In this document: piece by piece, positions 44,931-59,000 of the stretch | Layout: the number at the start of each line of letters is the position of its first letter | Position numbering within the stretch: the stretch's first letter is position 1 | Assembly: GCA_036971615.1 (NCBI GenBank) | Contig: JAYKKR010000035.1 | Span: forward strand, 248,001 to 312,000 | DNA from: Amyloporia xantha | Taxonomy: Eukaryota; Basidiomycota; Agaricomycetes; Polyporales; Adustoporiaceae | DNA length: 64,000 nucleotides | Direction of reading: 5' to 3' | Notes under the pieces: generated by a model | What the model was told of the DNA's origin: nothing | Seen by the model: the letters and a program-made list of their open reading frames with translations, nothing else | Database searches by the model: none | Made by a program: the position numbers and the translations under genes

Positions 44931-45719
44931 GCTGCATAGGGTCTGAAGCTCGCTCGACACGGAGTTTTTATGAGTATATATTCAAGATAGAGTGCGATAG
45001 GTGGAAATATACGAGTGCTGACTTAGAGGAAAGACCAACGCGACTGAGTCACGTGATCACGTGTCTGTTGAATCCATCCGCGCTCCGGCTCCTTTGCCCG
45101 CTAAGCTCGCCTTCGTATCCTGTCTGCCTGATAGAATCGTCGAATGACCGTTTTCTACCAATTCTCCGGTGCGTGCTTCACGTAAGTGATAAAAATCGAA
45201 TTGCTGACCAACTGGAAAGCAGTGGACACCTGGAATACAATGTGCTGCTCCGCTTACATATCACACTCAAGAATTACACGTTATATCCATCCGGGTCAAT
45301 CTCCTACGGGCTAGGCTTTCTACCTGAAGTTGAATTTGCTTCAGTGAGTTGTCACGAATAACTGCCGCTCTGTCGGCTGATTATATATTCATCGTTGGTT
45401 TGCGACTGATAGAAATCACTTCCTTTGGATGCAAGTCCAACCTGGATACGCACGCTGGACCATCTACTTGCGCTGTCTCACCCTCACACAGTTTTCAGAC
45501 GCTTTGCAGGAGTGCTGTTTGCCTCGGTCGAATTTTGAATGTTCTGCCGCCGCTATTCTTCCATGGATTAGGTTATGCGGGCACGGGAGGGGTGCACAAG
45601 TAAGGTAAGCATAACAGTACCCAATTCGGGCTTGCTGGCATTCTATGTTGCAAGGAGCAGCTACAAAGTACTACCTAGTCTGCTTTCTTCGCTGCTTGTC
45701 ACCCGGGTGTTAACCTGGG

Positions 45720-46095
45720 ATTCAACCGGACGGCAGGGCGCACCCTCGAAACAACTGCGCTCCTGAAGAGCGCTGTCCGTTATTCCCGTATAGTGTCCGA
45801 GGATGCATCCAGCTTTTTCTTGCACAGTACTCAGTGTGTCCGTCATGCTTACGCATCCCTTCACAGCGAAGTAGATATCTCGAGCTCTGGCACAGTGGCA
45901 GTTCTACGGCGTTTGGCCTCGCCGACGCTAGGTGCATGATGGGGCGCTGATGATTCGTTGCTTGTCATATGGTTGGTAACCTGTGGTCCAATCGGACGGC
46001 AGGGCGCACCCTCAAAACAGCACGATGAAGCACTTTCTGACTGCGCCGAGTGTTTCGCCGACGCTAGGCGCATGATGGGGCGCCGATGAATATCC
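45720..46095. repeat. two interleaved direct repeats
   Basis: Repeat A (CGCCGACGCTAGGTGCATGA and following) occurs near 45922 and again near 46057. Repeat B (CGGACGGCAGGGCGCACCCT) occurs near 45728 and 45991. The order is B, A, B, A with different spacing, which suggests a partly deleted tandem duplication. Confidence 0.8.
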
Positions 46096-49000
46096 TTGGG
46101 TACATGTATAAGGTTGGTTTGAATCAATCGCTGTGACACAGGTGTGCTAATGCATCATTGTGTTGCGACAGGTTGGGATAAAGAAGGAGCCGAAGGGGAT
46201 TTATTCTGCGACTATCGCTTCAACACGAATTTGCGTAAGGATCCTGGCTGTAGTATCTAGGCACCGGGTTGGCCGCATGGGTTTTCTCTAGGGGGAGGGA
46301 GAAAGGGAGAAAGATCGTTCGGCTCCTCAAGTCATAGTAAGTTCACCTATGTTGCCAATCTACTTCGTATCAATTACTACTTCAGGGCCCATCAAGCAGA
46401 ATCTGTAATAAGGCTTTTCATTACCTTTCTGAGGCGTAATGCTGCTGGAAAGACCATGGTAAGTACCAGCGATGCAGATGAGTTCGTGTACACTGAGTTG
46501 CGCTCGAGTCCGTTGGCAGGTCATGGGTCCTGGGTATGCCTCTGCTGTGAGCAAGTTCTAAAGCTACATCAAGAGCAAGATTGATGCGCTGGCGGCGTTA
46601 CGTCGTACACTAAAGCTATGAGCGTTCCGGCGTGGGGCGATTGTGGTCAAGAATTTACCCAGCCATTTCACTCTCGTCTCTATCGCAAGGCTGAGCAGGA
46701 GAGCATGCACATTTCAAGGATGGCTCGCACGCTAGTGCACAGGAAACTGTCTCCGGGTACACGGCTACCAACTGCTCGCAGTTCCAGCTCCAGGTGATGA
46801 GCTACAAGCACGACGCCAACATCAAGTCGACCGTGCTGCCTTTCAAGAAATCAAAGGCAACCCATTCTGTCAAGGGTCGACTAAGGCAGCTGCTGTATGT
46901 TTCCCGGCAGCTTCATTATTCTGGCGAAAACACGCCCGCCGACTCCCTGGCTACGCCAACGCAAGATGCCCTCCGCTACGGGATGAATGGGCTCATGCGA
47001 GCGGCAGGGTTCGTTCGACGTATAAAGAAGGCTCCCAGCCGCATCGACACAAACACGCGTCATTGCCCGAACTTGCGAGCCCGACGGCGGAAGACTAGGT
47101 GCGAAGAAGAACTTAATAGAGAAGAGACAGGCTATCGGCTGAGAAAACACTCACGTCAAGTGGCGCGTGCAAACGGAAACAGACAGTACTGGCGCACACG
47201 CACAAGCAGCGACTGCGTAGAGTATTCGGCGAGCTATCCACGAGCGAAGAACGAACATAGTGATTGACGTCGATCCCGCTGATCAATGTCGCAATCCCCG
47301 GGCAGTACTCATGATCACCGGGGTCCTCGTCACGGGCATGAGCGTCACCCACAGCGACTGTCGCCCGTCGGCGCATTCTCGGGATCGCCCATCTATACGT
47401 ACCGTGGCATGATACCGGAGGTAGTAGTCGTCACGGTGCTGACGTGCGGATGAAGCACTTAGCAGACGGCGAACGGAGCAAAAGACGCGCGTTCCAGGAG
47501 AGCCTACCTGAGTATACGAGAGGGAACACCAACCAGGCTTCGCAACTGAGGATGAGTGATACGGCGTGGTGATTACGTGAGCGAGGGTGACGACGGAGGG
47601 TAGACAAACGCGGAGACAGAGCGCGGAGGCGGTTTCGATGACTGGGCGGGAGGAGGGCGGAGCGGAGAGACGGTGCGGTGAATGGATCCGAGTGCAGTGT
47701 GCGCTTGCAGAGACGAACTGGGAATGCAGCAGAAACGAATTGACAGTGGAGGACGGAGAGAAACGGAGAACGGAGCTCGGACACCGAACAGACGAGAGGA
47801 GGCGATGTGAGCATCGAGCGAATTCCACGCCGTTGAGGCTCTGCGAGAGCCAGACGACGATCGACGGGGTGGCGTGTTTCACGGGGCATGACTGTCGCTG
47901 GAGAGACGAGCAAACGTCGACGGCACAGACGATACTCGCACAGGCTGCACACGGCGCGTCTCTGATCACGTCGAACGTGCGTGCATACGTGCGGGCAAAC
48001 GAATCCCCTCAGCAACAGCAATGCAATGCGTACGTATGTACGCCGTTCGGACCCTCTCTGTCTTGTGTACCTCCGGACGTCTGTCCTGCATATGCTCGTC
48101 ACTCCTATCGCGTACGAACGCCAAGCCTGCTTCTAGACACAGATCACCGCAAGCCCAACACAGACACGACGCCCACCTTCCCCCCTTATCACTCTGTCTG
48201 ATCCGCCTTCCTACCGAGCTGCCACGCACCCCTTGAACCACCCTCTCAACCCTCTGACTCGCCGGCACCCCCCAGCCCGGCCTTCGCTTCCCGCTCCCCT
48301 GTCACGCTCCACGCTGCGTCGCGATACCTACACACATCGCCTTGCATCTGACGTCTGCCGCCATCCCTCTGTCGCCACCACCTACTTGAAGTATTGGATG
48401 CCGGTGGTCGAATTTGGCAACTGGATCTAGGTCTGCCGTGTGTCTCTGGTCGTCGTGGCATAGGTTAGTAATCGCGCCACCAAGGATCTCACTTGCTCAC
48501 TTGATACCGGGTCGTTTAAGTCCTATGCTTTGTTCAAGCTACGTCGATTTAGGGATATTCGTGCGACTATACGACACGTCTGCAGGGCTTACCGAGGCCG
48601 TGATTCATTTGCTTCCATTGCAGATGGGGTTGGTCGATCTATTAAGAAGTCTTCCTCGGTGTTTGGAGGCGCCGACTTTATATTTTCGGCTCTGATAGCT
48701 GCTCCATCCCGTTTCCTTGCTCAACAGCAACTATCCTTGGATCTTTGGTGCAACGCCTCGAGATTCTTTGCAGGCCTGGAGCGACACAATTAAGCTGATG
48801 TGCCCGCTTCCTCGTTGTCTGTACCGATGGGAAGCTTGCGAGGAATACTTCTCCGACGGTATCCTTGGAGCGAACAGAAATTCCTGACATTACATGGCTT
48901 GGCACATGGCTGACATTAACTCTCGTGACTACGGCTGTACTCATCTCATTGGCTGCATCGGACCACAACAGGGTCGAATCGGCAGGTCAAATGAGAAAGC

Positions 49001-52000
49001 CCCTTTGGCACGGCCTCTTGCTCATCTTGTATATGGCCATGCCGTCTATTAGTTATGTCTGATGGCAACATCGAGTCGAGCTGTATCTGGTAAGTTTCAA
49101 CGTCCAAATTCGTTCCTGCCACGCGCAATGCGCTCATCCCGTAAAGCCTTCAGCCATGAACTACGAGGAGCAGGTCTTCAGAGCAGTAGTTCTGTTGAAT
49201 GGTAATGTGTGGGATGATATCCATTCTTATAGGTTCGTTTATTCCATGACCATGCTACGCCTCGCTGCAACAGACTCGTGAATCGAAGCCGCAGGCTTCT
49301 CGCACGGGGGCATCAGGCGGAAGCTCTCGCGCCCCACATTCGTCACTACAAACGTCACGACGCAGGGTTACCGTCTAGGTCCTTGATATGCGCCTTCATC
49401 TTGAATCTGTCTCGCTGTCCATACATGCGCTCTGTGTCGCAGAAGTCGAGTAGGGCCGCAATCACGCAGTCACCTCTCCAAATCCATGCGTAGGACTGGC
49501 CATTCTATCGTTCTCATTCACCGCGGTGAAGCGCGGATAACTGAACTGAACTCGAAGTAGGAAGGCTTGACTTTTAAATATCTCAATAACTTTCCGAAGC
49601 CCATATCATTGACTATTCCGTGAGGAGCGTTGTCCTGCAGCATTTTCATTGGCTATCGGTGAGTCAACTATCTACTCAATCGCTGCCAGACGTGTTGCTG
49701 AAATATATTACGCCGTTGGCTAATATCAAAGGCGAGCTGGCGATGCTGATACGGGAAATACTTATGCCTAAACTTGGGCTGTTCCGGTTCGTCGCATTGT
49801 CCTGATTGTGTTGGTATGAAAACATTGATTATGATATTAGTGGTCACTCCGGAAATGTCCTTTCCTGCTTGCATGCACTAAGCACCACCGTAAGCTTCCG
49901 GAATGCCCCCGCTGCCAGACTTGGGCGTGACCAAGAATCAAAACACCTCTTGAATACTTCATAGAGCCCAGTAATGATCAATTCGCAGAAGACGCGCTAT
50001 GGCGAAGCGCGAGTCGGGTTTCGCTGACATGACCATAGCCGCACCAACCATCGCAGTGTCAGAAATGATAATGGCATTCATCTCTGGTCTATACCACACG
50101 CTATATCATGAAGCTGCTCTCGAAAACAAATCCATAATTCACATCGCTAATGCGAGTGCGGTCGCTTTCAACGATGAGATCTCTGTAAGAATCCAGCCCG
50201 TCGGATACTGTGGAGCAATGCTTAGCTTGCTGGTTCAGAGAGGTGTGACCGGCGGTACTTCAGGCGTACATGGTCTCTGCCCTTCGATGTCGAAGAACCA
50301 ACGCCTCTTCTCAACTTCGAGCTAGGGCTGATTATGAAGACACTATGAAACGCAAGTGGACCTGTGATCCCAAGTCGGTCGCCGACATTCCCCGTCAATT
50401 GGACGTCACATAAATATTGGTCCGTTTGCAGGTCATGGCAAACCTCTATCGACTAGGACGCACGCTCCTTCCGGTTCACGCGGAGACTTCGTCAATCCAT
50501 ATGGCCGATAGCAGGCCATTCCTCACCTGAAAGCATTGAAAATGGCCAGTGTTCCCAATGGTGAGTCGTTACAGAGATATAAATACAGCCAATGGTGATG
50601 ATTGGAATGATTTCAGCGTGATCAACAAGGTCATCTTCGGCAATTCGTACGGATGGAGTAGATCGGTTTCCCTTGTTTACGTAACCCATCATCGTGCTCG
50701 GTACACATACGTTCTTATACCCTGTCCGATACATATCTGAATGGATGACTTACATAGCCTTTCACTTCGACTCGCTCATCGACCCAGTCTGTGCAAGCTG
50801 TCTCACAACGACCCGATTTTTGTCCCCAACAATGCGGACGACAACTTCGAGCCAACAAACAAGGTAGAGCCAGCATAGGAAGATGTGCCCCTCTCGAACG
50901 ATATGATGACTCTGGTGGGCCCCAGAGCCCCGTAATCATCGTTCACCATACATGTACCGTGCTCGAGATATAAGTTTGTGATAAACTGGTATCTCCAAGC
51001 GTCTCTCCTCCCGGTGACGGCCGGCGTGTCTGTCGTACCAGAAGCTGCACGGGTATGAATTTATCAACGAGTTGAGGACACAGTTGGAAGAGGCTGTGCT
51101 GAAAGGAAGCTTTCCCGTTAGCCGGAGGCGACGAAATTCTTCCGGACGATGTGAATTGACTGGGTCGAAGCGCGGTTACAGGGTTGCAGGCAAGGGTATG
51201 ACATGCTTAACCTGCTCACTGGATGTAAAGTCATTTCAATTCCTCTAAGCAAAGCGTGGCTTCTTGACCTGTTTTCGGTTACAGATATTGACACGTCTCT
51301 CTGTGACTACAGCATTAACCTCGGGCTGGTGGAGACTTTGGCTACGACGGGGCATCAATTAGAAGCGCATACTATTTGTGTTGTTAGTTCTTGCGTCTAG
51401 CGAGGCTCGTCATTGATACCCACGGGCAGCACTGGCTTTTTCTTAGAGGCATTCTCCTGTTCTAGCTACGGTTTTATGCTCCCTCTTCCAGGCATGTTCA
51501 TCGGATAGTCAAATTGCTTCGACCATTACTGGATTGACCGGATTGTCTGGATGCTTCGATGTCACCTACTCTACTAAGTATGGTATGCGTAGCCTCGTGT
51601 ATTATGTGGTACGAGATCAAGACCGGTATGTTGTCACCTAGTTCTCATTCGTGAAAACTAAACATCGAGTATTTGTTCGGATTATATTTGTGCTATTGGT
51701 TCACCACCGACAGATCGTCCTTAACCTTTGCGTCATGTGTATGAATCACGTTGTCTGACATTCTCAAGATAACTTGGTTTGAGATGGCGCTGCTCCGCCC
51801 GCCCGAGCCCAAATGACCTCAAGCCATGATTGCATTAGGTCTCACATGAGGCCTTGAACACGGTCGACTCAGCTACACACTTTTGCCGATTAATTTCGAT
51901 TCCCGCGCATACAAAGTTCAACTCCGTAACGTATTTACGGCCTCACTATCTATGAATCGCCGCCGCACTGTCTTGCACACTCTTCCCCTGCTCGATTCGC

Positions 52001-52584
52001 TCCTGGAGCGAGTGATGCCGTGGTCGAGTTGCAGTCATGCGCGCCGCGATGAATGAGCTGATAAGCGCGGACATGCGTCATACCATAGGACGACGACACG
52101 CCCTCAAGGGATTCTCGACGCGAGTCCGTCACGTGGCACAGTCACATAGACAGCGAGCGCATCACGTGTTGTACTCCATGAAGAGGGCCCAGCCAATGAG
52201 AAGGCGGCGTGCACTCGCGTAGCCAATCACGAGCGGGCGCATGATCGGGTAAACATTGCGGATGCAGTGGAGTGGAGCTGATTGGTAAGCATCATACACC
52301 GTCTGCAAATTGATAACCAAATGACAGGTCATTTGGGATCTTCGAATCGGAGGCCAGCTTATTAGACCCGATGGACAAGTGTAGTCATCACTGCACTTGG
52401 CTTGAAACCAAAACACGATCATTCACTCGGTGATGACACGGGGACGTTGATTGTCGATGTACATTCGAGGATTCGGAGACGGGCGCTTTAATGTGATTTG
52501 TTGATTCTTGTAACCGCCGTTGCGCCGCGCCTTCACAAAACTTCTTTCTGAACATTGTCAAGCGCACCTCTCACTCGAATTCCG
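46096..52584. other. no gene seen with confidence
   Basis: Long stretch of mixed composition. The part at 46.8-48.3 kb is GC-richer and open on both strands, with Arg/Ser/Thr-rich translations typical of non-coding sequence. Nothing in 48.3-52.5 kb gave a recognisable domain or a consistent exon chain. Confidence 0.4.
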
Positions 52585-53169
52585 ATGTTTCAAACCTCGC
52601 ACGCAGTTGATGCAATTCTTCTTCCCTGCAACGGACAGCGACCGACGATCGTCCAGCTACACTGCAGTCCTCTTTCTCTCGCAACCTCAGGGTCCACCTC
52701 AGGAGAACCATTCCGAGCGGGATTTCTTCCTCATCCAGAAATGTATATGGACTGCATCGCACAAAATCTTGGACCGAAATCATGGAAATACCAGGTATTT
52801 TCAAGATACTTGACTTAGCTTGACTCGTGCTCTAACACAATTTTACACCTTCACCTTTATACCTATTTTTAGATTGTCGATCGGCTATTTGGCATGTCCA
52901 ACAAATTGCAGCGTCCTTTTATCATTTTTTACCCCATTGTGTCTCGGAGCGGAACACGCTTCAATAAAAACAGGTGCATATGTGAGATACAAGAGGGATC
53001 ATTCGATAGAGACCATCCCTGGCGAGGGGATGTGGTCGTGATCCAGTATCACGACTGCACATTTACGCACATGGCGGACATTTCAATGTCTTCGTTTCCA
53101 CTGTTGAAGAATTATTTCAAATTCTGCCCTGCGCCTCGTAAGTTGCTTCAGCATTATGTAAATGAGTGA
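52585..53169 (+). CDS. small two-exon gene, conserved basidiomycete hypothetical (partial?)
   Basis: Exon 52585-52794, a 78-nt GT-AG intron and exon 52873-53169 give about 168 codons in frame. Seen: HPEMYMDCIAQNLGPKSWKYQ across the first exon end, then IVDRLFGMSNKLQRPFIIFYP, RCICEIQEGSFDRDHPWRGD and ADISMSSFPLLKNYFKF. I recall similar proteins of unknown function in Agaricomycetes, with the same EIQG...AWRG and ASMADFPLLKN pattern. The ATG at 52585 is the first in frame, but upstream exons may be missing. No lesion seen. Confidence 0.55.
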
Positions 53170-54187
53170 ACATTCATTCGAGTCATGCATCTTACAGCGT
53201 CCTCGATGATTTCCCTGTGATGTTGATGGTTCATCTGGTTGTCACCTTTCCGTTTGTCGCTGAGTGTAGTGATACGGGCCGTATGTTCCTCGCTGAACCA
53301 CTATTATATTTGGAAAAGTCTGAATGTGGTGACGCATGCCACACAGCAAGAAGTCGAGAAGTATACTTGATCTTTTTGCCACCTGCATCTCTCGATTATT
53401 TTGTTGAAAGTGTGCAACAAGATATGTGTATGTACAGGAGTGGTAGGATAGTCAACATTCTATAGAGAGCCAAATAATGAAAGTTAGACCATCTCCGTAC
53501 ACAGTTTACTTCGTGTTGTTCATATCAAGCAGCGCCATTCTGAATGGTTACAGGCATGGTATTATCAATGTGACAGCTTGTCAATTACATCGACGACTTG
53601 ATTCAGTCGCATTCATCTATCCTCAAGTTTACCTTTTGTCTCACCGGTTGCAGGATGCTACAATCCCTCTTGATACAATGGAGAAAACACATTCCGTCGT
53701 CATATTCTGTCATCATCTTACTACGTGTTTCCAAAATACCTTTGATATGCAACCTTGGCCTAACAATAACATATCCGTTTTAAGGTCCATCGTACCCGTG
53801 TAGTAGTGGACGCAGACCTTGACACGTACAGTAGCAGCTGCCTATCAAGGTTATCTGAATCCCGTCACTCTGATCTGTCGTCGTTATGCTCCGTGTGAAA
53901 CCAGCTGCTGATGTGCGATGTGCAGTCTGCCATGGAATCACGCGACTACACCAACACTGAAGTGCAACGACGACGCCAAAGACGCATCGAGCCGGAAAGG
54001 AAAGCCGAAGACGGACGCGCTCACGCGTAGGGATCGTCAACGTAGGGGTAAGGGAAAGACATGACAGAAGGGTGGCGCCAGAGGCGTAGCCGGCACTGGA
54101 AGCGTAGAAGCAAAGGTGTCGACGGTGGACGCAGGCTGAAGCGTGGACAGGATAATATCGACTTCACGAGGGAAAGAAAGCTATTTG
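53170..54187. other. no gene seen with confidence
   Basis: Several plus-strand frames are open (53166-53465, 53477-53803) without known motifs. They could be further exons of the gene at 52585 but I found no consistent splice chain. Confidence 0.35.
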
Positions 54188-54672
54188 TCATACCATGTCA
54201 ATTTGAGCACTTAGGGTATGAAGATCAGATTCGTATATCTTGAGACCTTTCGACAGCATCTTGCTCACCTCCTGCTTGTTGAGATGGCCAGAACTGTATG
54301 CGGACTTTTCGGGAGGCCAGAGACGACATAGAGAGAAGCCAAAGGAAAAGTCGGCCCTTGCGCAGGCGGAAGCACCGTACTCGGCGGCGAGGCAGAGAGC
54401 GCAGAAGCGAAGGAAGTTCGGTTGGAGGCCGGAATGGGCTCCATCTCCTTGCAATGCCTGATACCAAGAACGCGAGCTGCCTTGTCGGGACGAGCGATGA
54501 CTGCAGTGAACTCTGGGCCAGGATGCTCGACGTTCACGTAGTCATTGTCATTGTAGTCATCGAGCAAGCTCGCAGAGCTCTCGCTTGTGGTAGACGGGCC
54601 AGCGCGATGCGTGGGACTAAGAGAGCAGAAAATCTTGCTCCTGTCGAGGATGTTTTGTTGTTTGAATTTCAC
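54188..54672 (-). pseudogene. coding-like relic of an unidentified protein
   Basis: The minus strand reads SLLDDYNDNDYVNVEHPGPE, FTAVIARPDKAARVLGIRHC, an Ala/Ser/Pro linker, PTFPLASLYVVSGLPKSPHT and, in another frame nearer 54220-54290, GHLNKQEVSKMLSKGLKI. The change of frame between these blocks suggests a broken C-terminal piece of a conserved protein. I do not recognise the family. Confidence 0.4.
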
Positions 54673-55475
54673 GCCGCGGAAATGGTAGTGATCGGGTCAG
54701 GCGCTAGGACAGGGCGGGGCGTGCGAACGGCGGCAGAACGCGGCACGGTCTGGTCTGTTCTGCTGAACGTGCTGGCGGCCGACCTGAGGTTGGTGTTGGA
54801 TTTTTGTATGGGTTTCCGAGAGAGAGAGGAAAACAGCAGACGGGAGCGCCGGCCGTGGTTGCCATCTTCATCTGACCAACGAGACTGCAATATTTTCTCG
54901 CCGATCAGGAGTGTTGCAGAGACGGCCAGCGGCTGGGGAGAGGGATTGGCACGAGAAAGGGGATAGCAGGCACAAAAGACGAGAAAAGAGGAAGGAGGGA
55001 GCGCAGAGTGGAAAGGAGAGTGGGCGGACATTTGAGTGCCGTGAAGGACGAGAGGAGGACGAAAGGTAGGGGACAGTGGCCACGCACAGCCCGGACATGA
55101 TTAGTGACGCTGAAACAGATTAGTTACGCGCATAAACAACAGTCTTCGCGCCCTCTAATTAACGGTGAGAATGCTCGGTTCGCGTGCTGTGACTCTCTGA
55201 TGTTGGTTCGCTAGTTCGAATATTTGCCTGCTCCTGAGCAGATATCGACGCGTCCAACATCCTTTGCACATCGGCGAAGTCGCTAGCTATTGAGGGTCTG
55301 ATAATGCGGGAAACATAGAATTAGCCAAGCTTCAAGTGATATTGTCAATTAGGACTGTCCTTTCAGATTGTTTGGTGCGAGAATTGGGCAAAAGGAAGCC
55401 CCCTTGGACTTGGGCTTGCACAAGAGTATATACAGTAGGTCAATTTCTATCTATCAGTTCGTTGGGAGGCCAGAA
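54673..55475. other. no gene seen
   Basis: GC-richer sequence open on both strands near 54.7-55.1 kb, Arg/Ser/Leu-biased, with no domain. Confidence 0.4.
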
Positions 55476-56095
55476 TCATTCACCATCTACACAAATTGTC
55501 AGCCAAAGTCCACGAACCTCGAACAATGATACTGCGACATACCATATCTCGCATGCTGCAGACGCAGCTGTAAGATCCGCTCGAAGTCGAGATCGAAGAA
55601 CGCGTCCAGACGGACCAGCTTATCCATTCCCGCCATCTCAAGGTCCCACTCATGGAACGCCCTATATGATACATACTCTCCGGGGCTCTTCGTCCATATA
55701 TAACATGGTTTGATTTTCATGATTTCGTCTTCCGGAGTGCGGACAAAAGGCAGCACGAACGGTGCAATGTTTGCAGACGGATGGAGGGGAACCGTAACTG
55801 ATGCGTCGCGGAAGTCTACCGGCGCCCAAGATCCCATTTTCATCTACTGTACTATCAGCGAATGGTAGGTCAAACGCGACGCTAAACTTACATTATTCCT
55901 GGGGCCATATACACCATCCGATAGCTCTCTGGCGCCGCAGAGGGGCGCAGCCCAGAAGCCTTGTCGATCGGTTTTGGTCACGAAACAAGGACGCGCCTTG
56001 CGTTGATACAACCCGCCCGATGCGGAAGCAAAGCGTTTGTTGCGAGGGATGAGCTCCAAAAAAACGAAGTTGAATGAGCCTGGAGTGATCGACAT
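55476..56095 (-). CDS. small three-exon gene of unknown function, 171 aa
   Basis: Exons 55892-56095, 55543-55843 and 55476-55486 join to 516 nt in frame, with normal GT-AG introns of 48 and 56 nt. The last exon is only 11 nt. The protein begins MSITPGSFNFVFLELIPRNK and contains KARPCFVTKTDRQGFWAAPL, VPLHPSANIAPFVLPF, KIKPCYIWTKSPGEYVSYR and a C-terminal helix rich in Leu, Glu and Arg. It has the look of a folded domain but I do not recognise it. The phase-consistent introns favour a real gene over chance. Confidence 0.5.
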
Positions 56096-59000
56096 GGTTA
56101 ACGACAAGATGACAAGATGGTGGCCGAGGAAAGAGGTGCTTGAGTTCCCGCGACGGGGATAAAGTTGCCAGAGATCAAAAAAAGTTGACGAACGAAAAAG
56201 ATGATGAGATGCGGGATCGCAGACGCGCCTTCAAGACCAAGTTATGGAAGCGTTGCAGCCGACCTGCCTGACCATGCTTCCGCCTCACACGTTGCCTCAG
56301 GAGTGTACATAGTGACTGCTTGAGTCCGCGAATGAACATGTCCTACTGGAGGCCGCACGCTGTGCCGTGGAGAGCAGTCATAGATCCCTCGTTGAGAGGC
56401 ATACCAGCCCCTTGATGACCGCCGTACCTGTAATTCTGGACTGTTTGCCTGTTCTTGTATTGGAGGCACTGGGCGTAGTTACTGTCTAAGGGAGAATGCA
56501 AAGTAGGGGGCAGCATTAATAGCACGCTCCCTCCCAAGAGATAGCATCACCTGCCTAGAGCTAGCAACGAGAACATGGCTGCGGAGAAATCGGGGGTGGG
56601 GGCCAGAGATAACATTCCAAACTTTCCGTGTTCGGCTTCGACAGCATATAGTTAGAAGCTCACAGGAGATGGGTTCAGCTCAATATATCAGAGCAGCTTG
56701 AAGAAAGCTGCGATAGGCTTACCACCGAATAGGAGCGCCCAGTGAAGTCGGCCTTTGTGGACGACTGGGCTGAGAACATTGTCGCAAGGGGTACTAATTA
56801 GAGATATCTCCCTAGTAGTTTGATCAGGGGTGGTGCGGCGTACTCTCAGCCAATGGCCCTGCAACAATAGCGCCGACATGATGTCCCTGGGACCAGAAGA
56901 AAGCGTAGGTCATTAGCCTTCAGGTGTCCAGTGATGTCCTTTTTTGCCCCAACGACGGTCATAGCGTGACAGCATCCCGTACGGTCTGATGGGGAGACTC
57001 ACAGATTTTCTGAGCGGGAAAAGGATCGCAAAGCAAGATGCGAAAGTGATGTACTAAGCGTCGAAGTCCCATGAGGATGTGCCCTATATAGTAATCTTAT
57101 ATTTCATGCCAGCCGGAAGATGAAAGATATGACATGCTGGGTGTCATGTTGCACATAAATCCGGCATGCTATTTGAAGCACCGAAGGGGGTTTCCTGTAA
57201 CGACACGATCAAAAACATTTAAACCTTTGACAGGCTCGCCTGAGACCGGGATTGCAAGGAATGATAAGCCTTCCCTAGTGGCATTCAAGCGCAGAAAGAA
57301 AACCACAAGATCTAATTCTTTTGCTTAGAAACGTCGGCGGAATGTAAGAAAGAATATTAGACTCAGAGGAACATATTCCCAGGCGCACTATGGACAGAGT
57401 AGTCAAAGTTTCCGCCCGTTTTGCCGACCGAAAACATCATGTGACTATAAGGGAAACATGCTGGCGACTCAGATTCGGCCGTGGACGGCAAATTCATCTA
57501 TATATATCCACATCGCAGCGGCGTCGGGGATCGTCCATGGTGTCGTTTCTCTTCGTCTTCCATGTTGGCTTTGAATGTGATTGCATTTGAACTGCTATTG
57601 ACGGACACGTCATTGTCGGCCTACGGCAAAGATGCTTACTGAAGCTGATGTTCGTGAGCACTACCCCTATGTCTGTAGTTTACGATAGACGACAATGATA
57701 CACTACTTTGAAGATTCAAGTTCGTGCTATCACTGATTCTTACAGCCCTTCCGGTGATAGACTTCATTTGCAGTGGAAGAGAACAGCGCACGTTGACTTG
57801 GGGCCCGGAATGAGCATCTTACTTGTGAGCGACCATCACGATATCGCTTCCTCCGATGTCGTAGACCGCATCGCATCAAGTTTGAACACGCGTCAAGCTT
57901 AGTGGTGTTCAGCTCACTTAGCATAGTGCAGCAGCCACATATCAAACTTTCAATTCGTTTTGCTGAACGGATCTCGAAGTGGCCTAGACAGGTACCCCTT
58001 CATGTACCTGGAACGATAGTGGACCGAATACTGACGGTACATGAATTACGAAGATTCCCAGATAGTTCTAAAGACGGAAAGGTTATTGCAAAGCCAACGT
58101 GTCTGGAACGACTGTCGTCTGGTAGGCTGTAACACAATAAAGTCCTTGAGCGCTGGCTTATCGAGCGCCTCCAATGTCGCGAGCACGTTCATCAAGTGAA
58201 AGGTAGTAAGGCTGTAAAGTTGTCGAGGCGAAACGCTGTAAGCTTAAATACAATCACCATTCGTTGTCTGGCTCTGAAACGCTTTACTTTGAGGTTTTGT
58301 TTTGTGCCACATATATTGCCGGATGTTCACCAAATAGAAACAGGAGCCGAAGTGCCGGCAAGGTCGCCGAATCGGTGCGTCTTTCATATACGTCAGCAAT
58401 GAGATGAGACAGAATCTAGAACTTTGATCCGCTGGCTTGATAGCTTCTCTTCTATATGAGGATGCGTCAACATTTTGTACCCCGACAAGCGATAACAAAC
58501 AGCCCGAGTGTATGTTCCTCTGCACCATCCGAGCAGGGCACAAAGCTGCAGTACATAAAGTGAAATGATCCTCTGGCATTTCAGCCTTCGTCTCACGGAA
58601 GTGTAGTGGACGTCCGTTCCAACTTTAATCTGTGAATTTCTATTGGCTAGAAACCCGCCACCATGAACGGACAGCCGTATGTGCATTTCCGGGCTATTCA
58701 AGTATATCCTGATTAGACTCTTGACTAAGACATCATGATGTTGATATGTCAAGGAAGTCTGCATGACTCATATGTCTCCTTTTTCAGCGCCGCCGTTGCT
58801 CTGGTAGACCAGTTCCAGGTGAGTTCATGGTCAGTGAATATATTGTACCTGACAGCAAAGCGACTGCACTTTTGAGGTGGGAGACTATGTGGGTTTCTAC
58901 GAACGCAACGCGTGTGTTTGTGGCGTTGTGCAGGAACTCCGATGGATAGAGGTAAATGATTTTCGATATGCATCATCGAAGTAGCTGTTGGTTGACAATA

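Noticed and set aside
46794..48268. Several 100-230-codon open frames on both strands
   Set aside because: Both strands are open at once, translations are Arg/Ser/Cys-biased, and there are no domains or coherent exons.
54298..54966. 222-codon plus-strand frame
   Set aside because: Antisense to the more protein-like minus-strand relic; Arg/Glu-rich with no motif.
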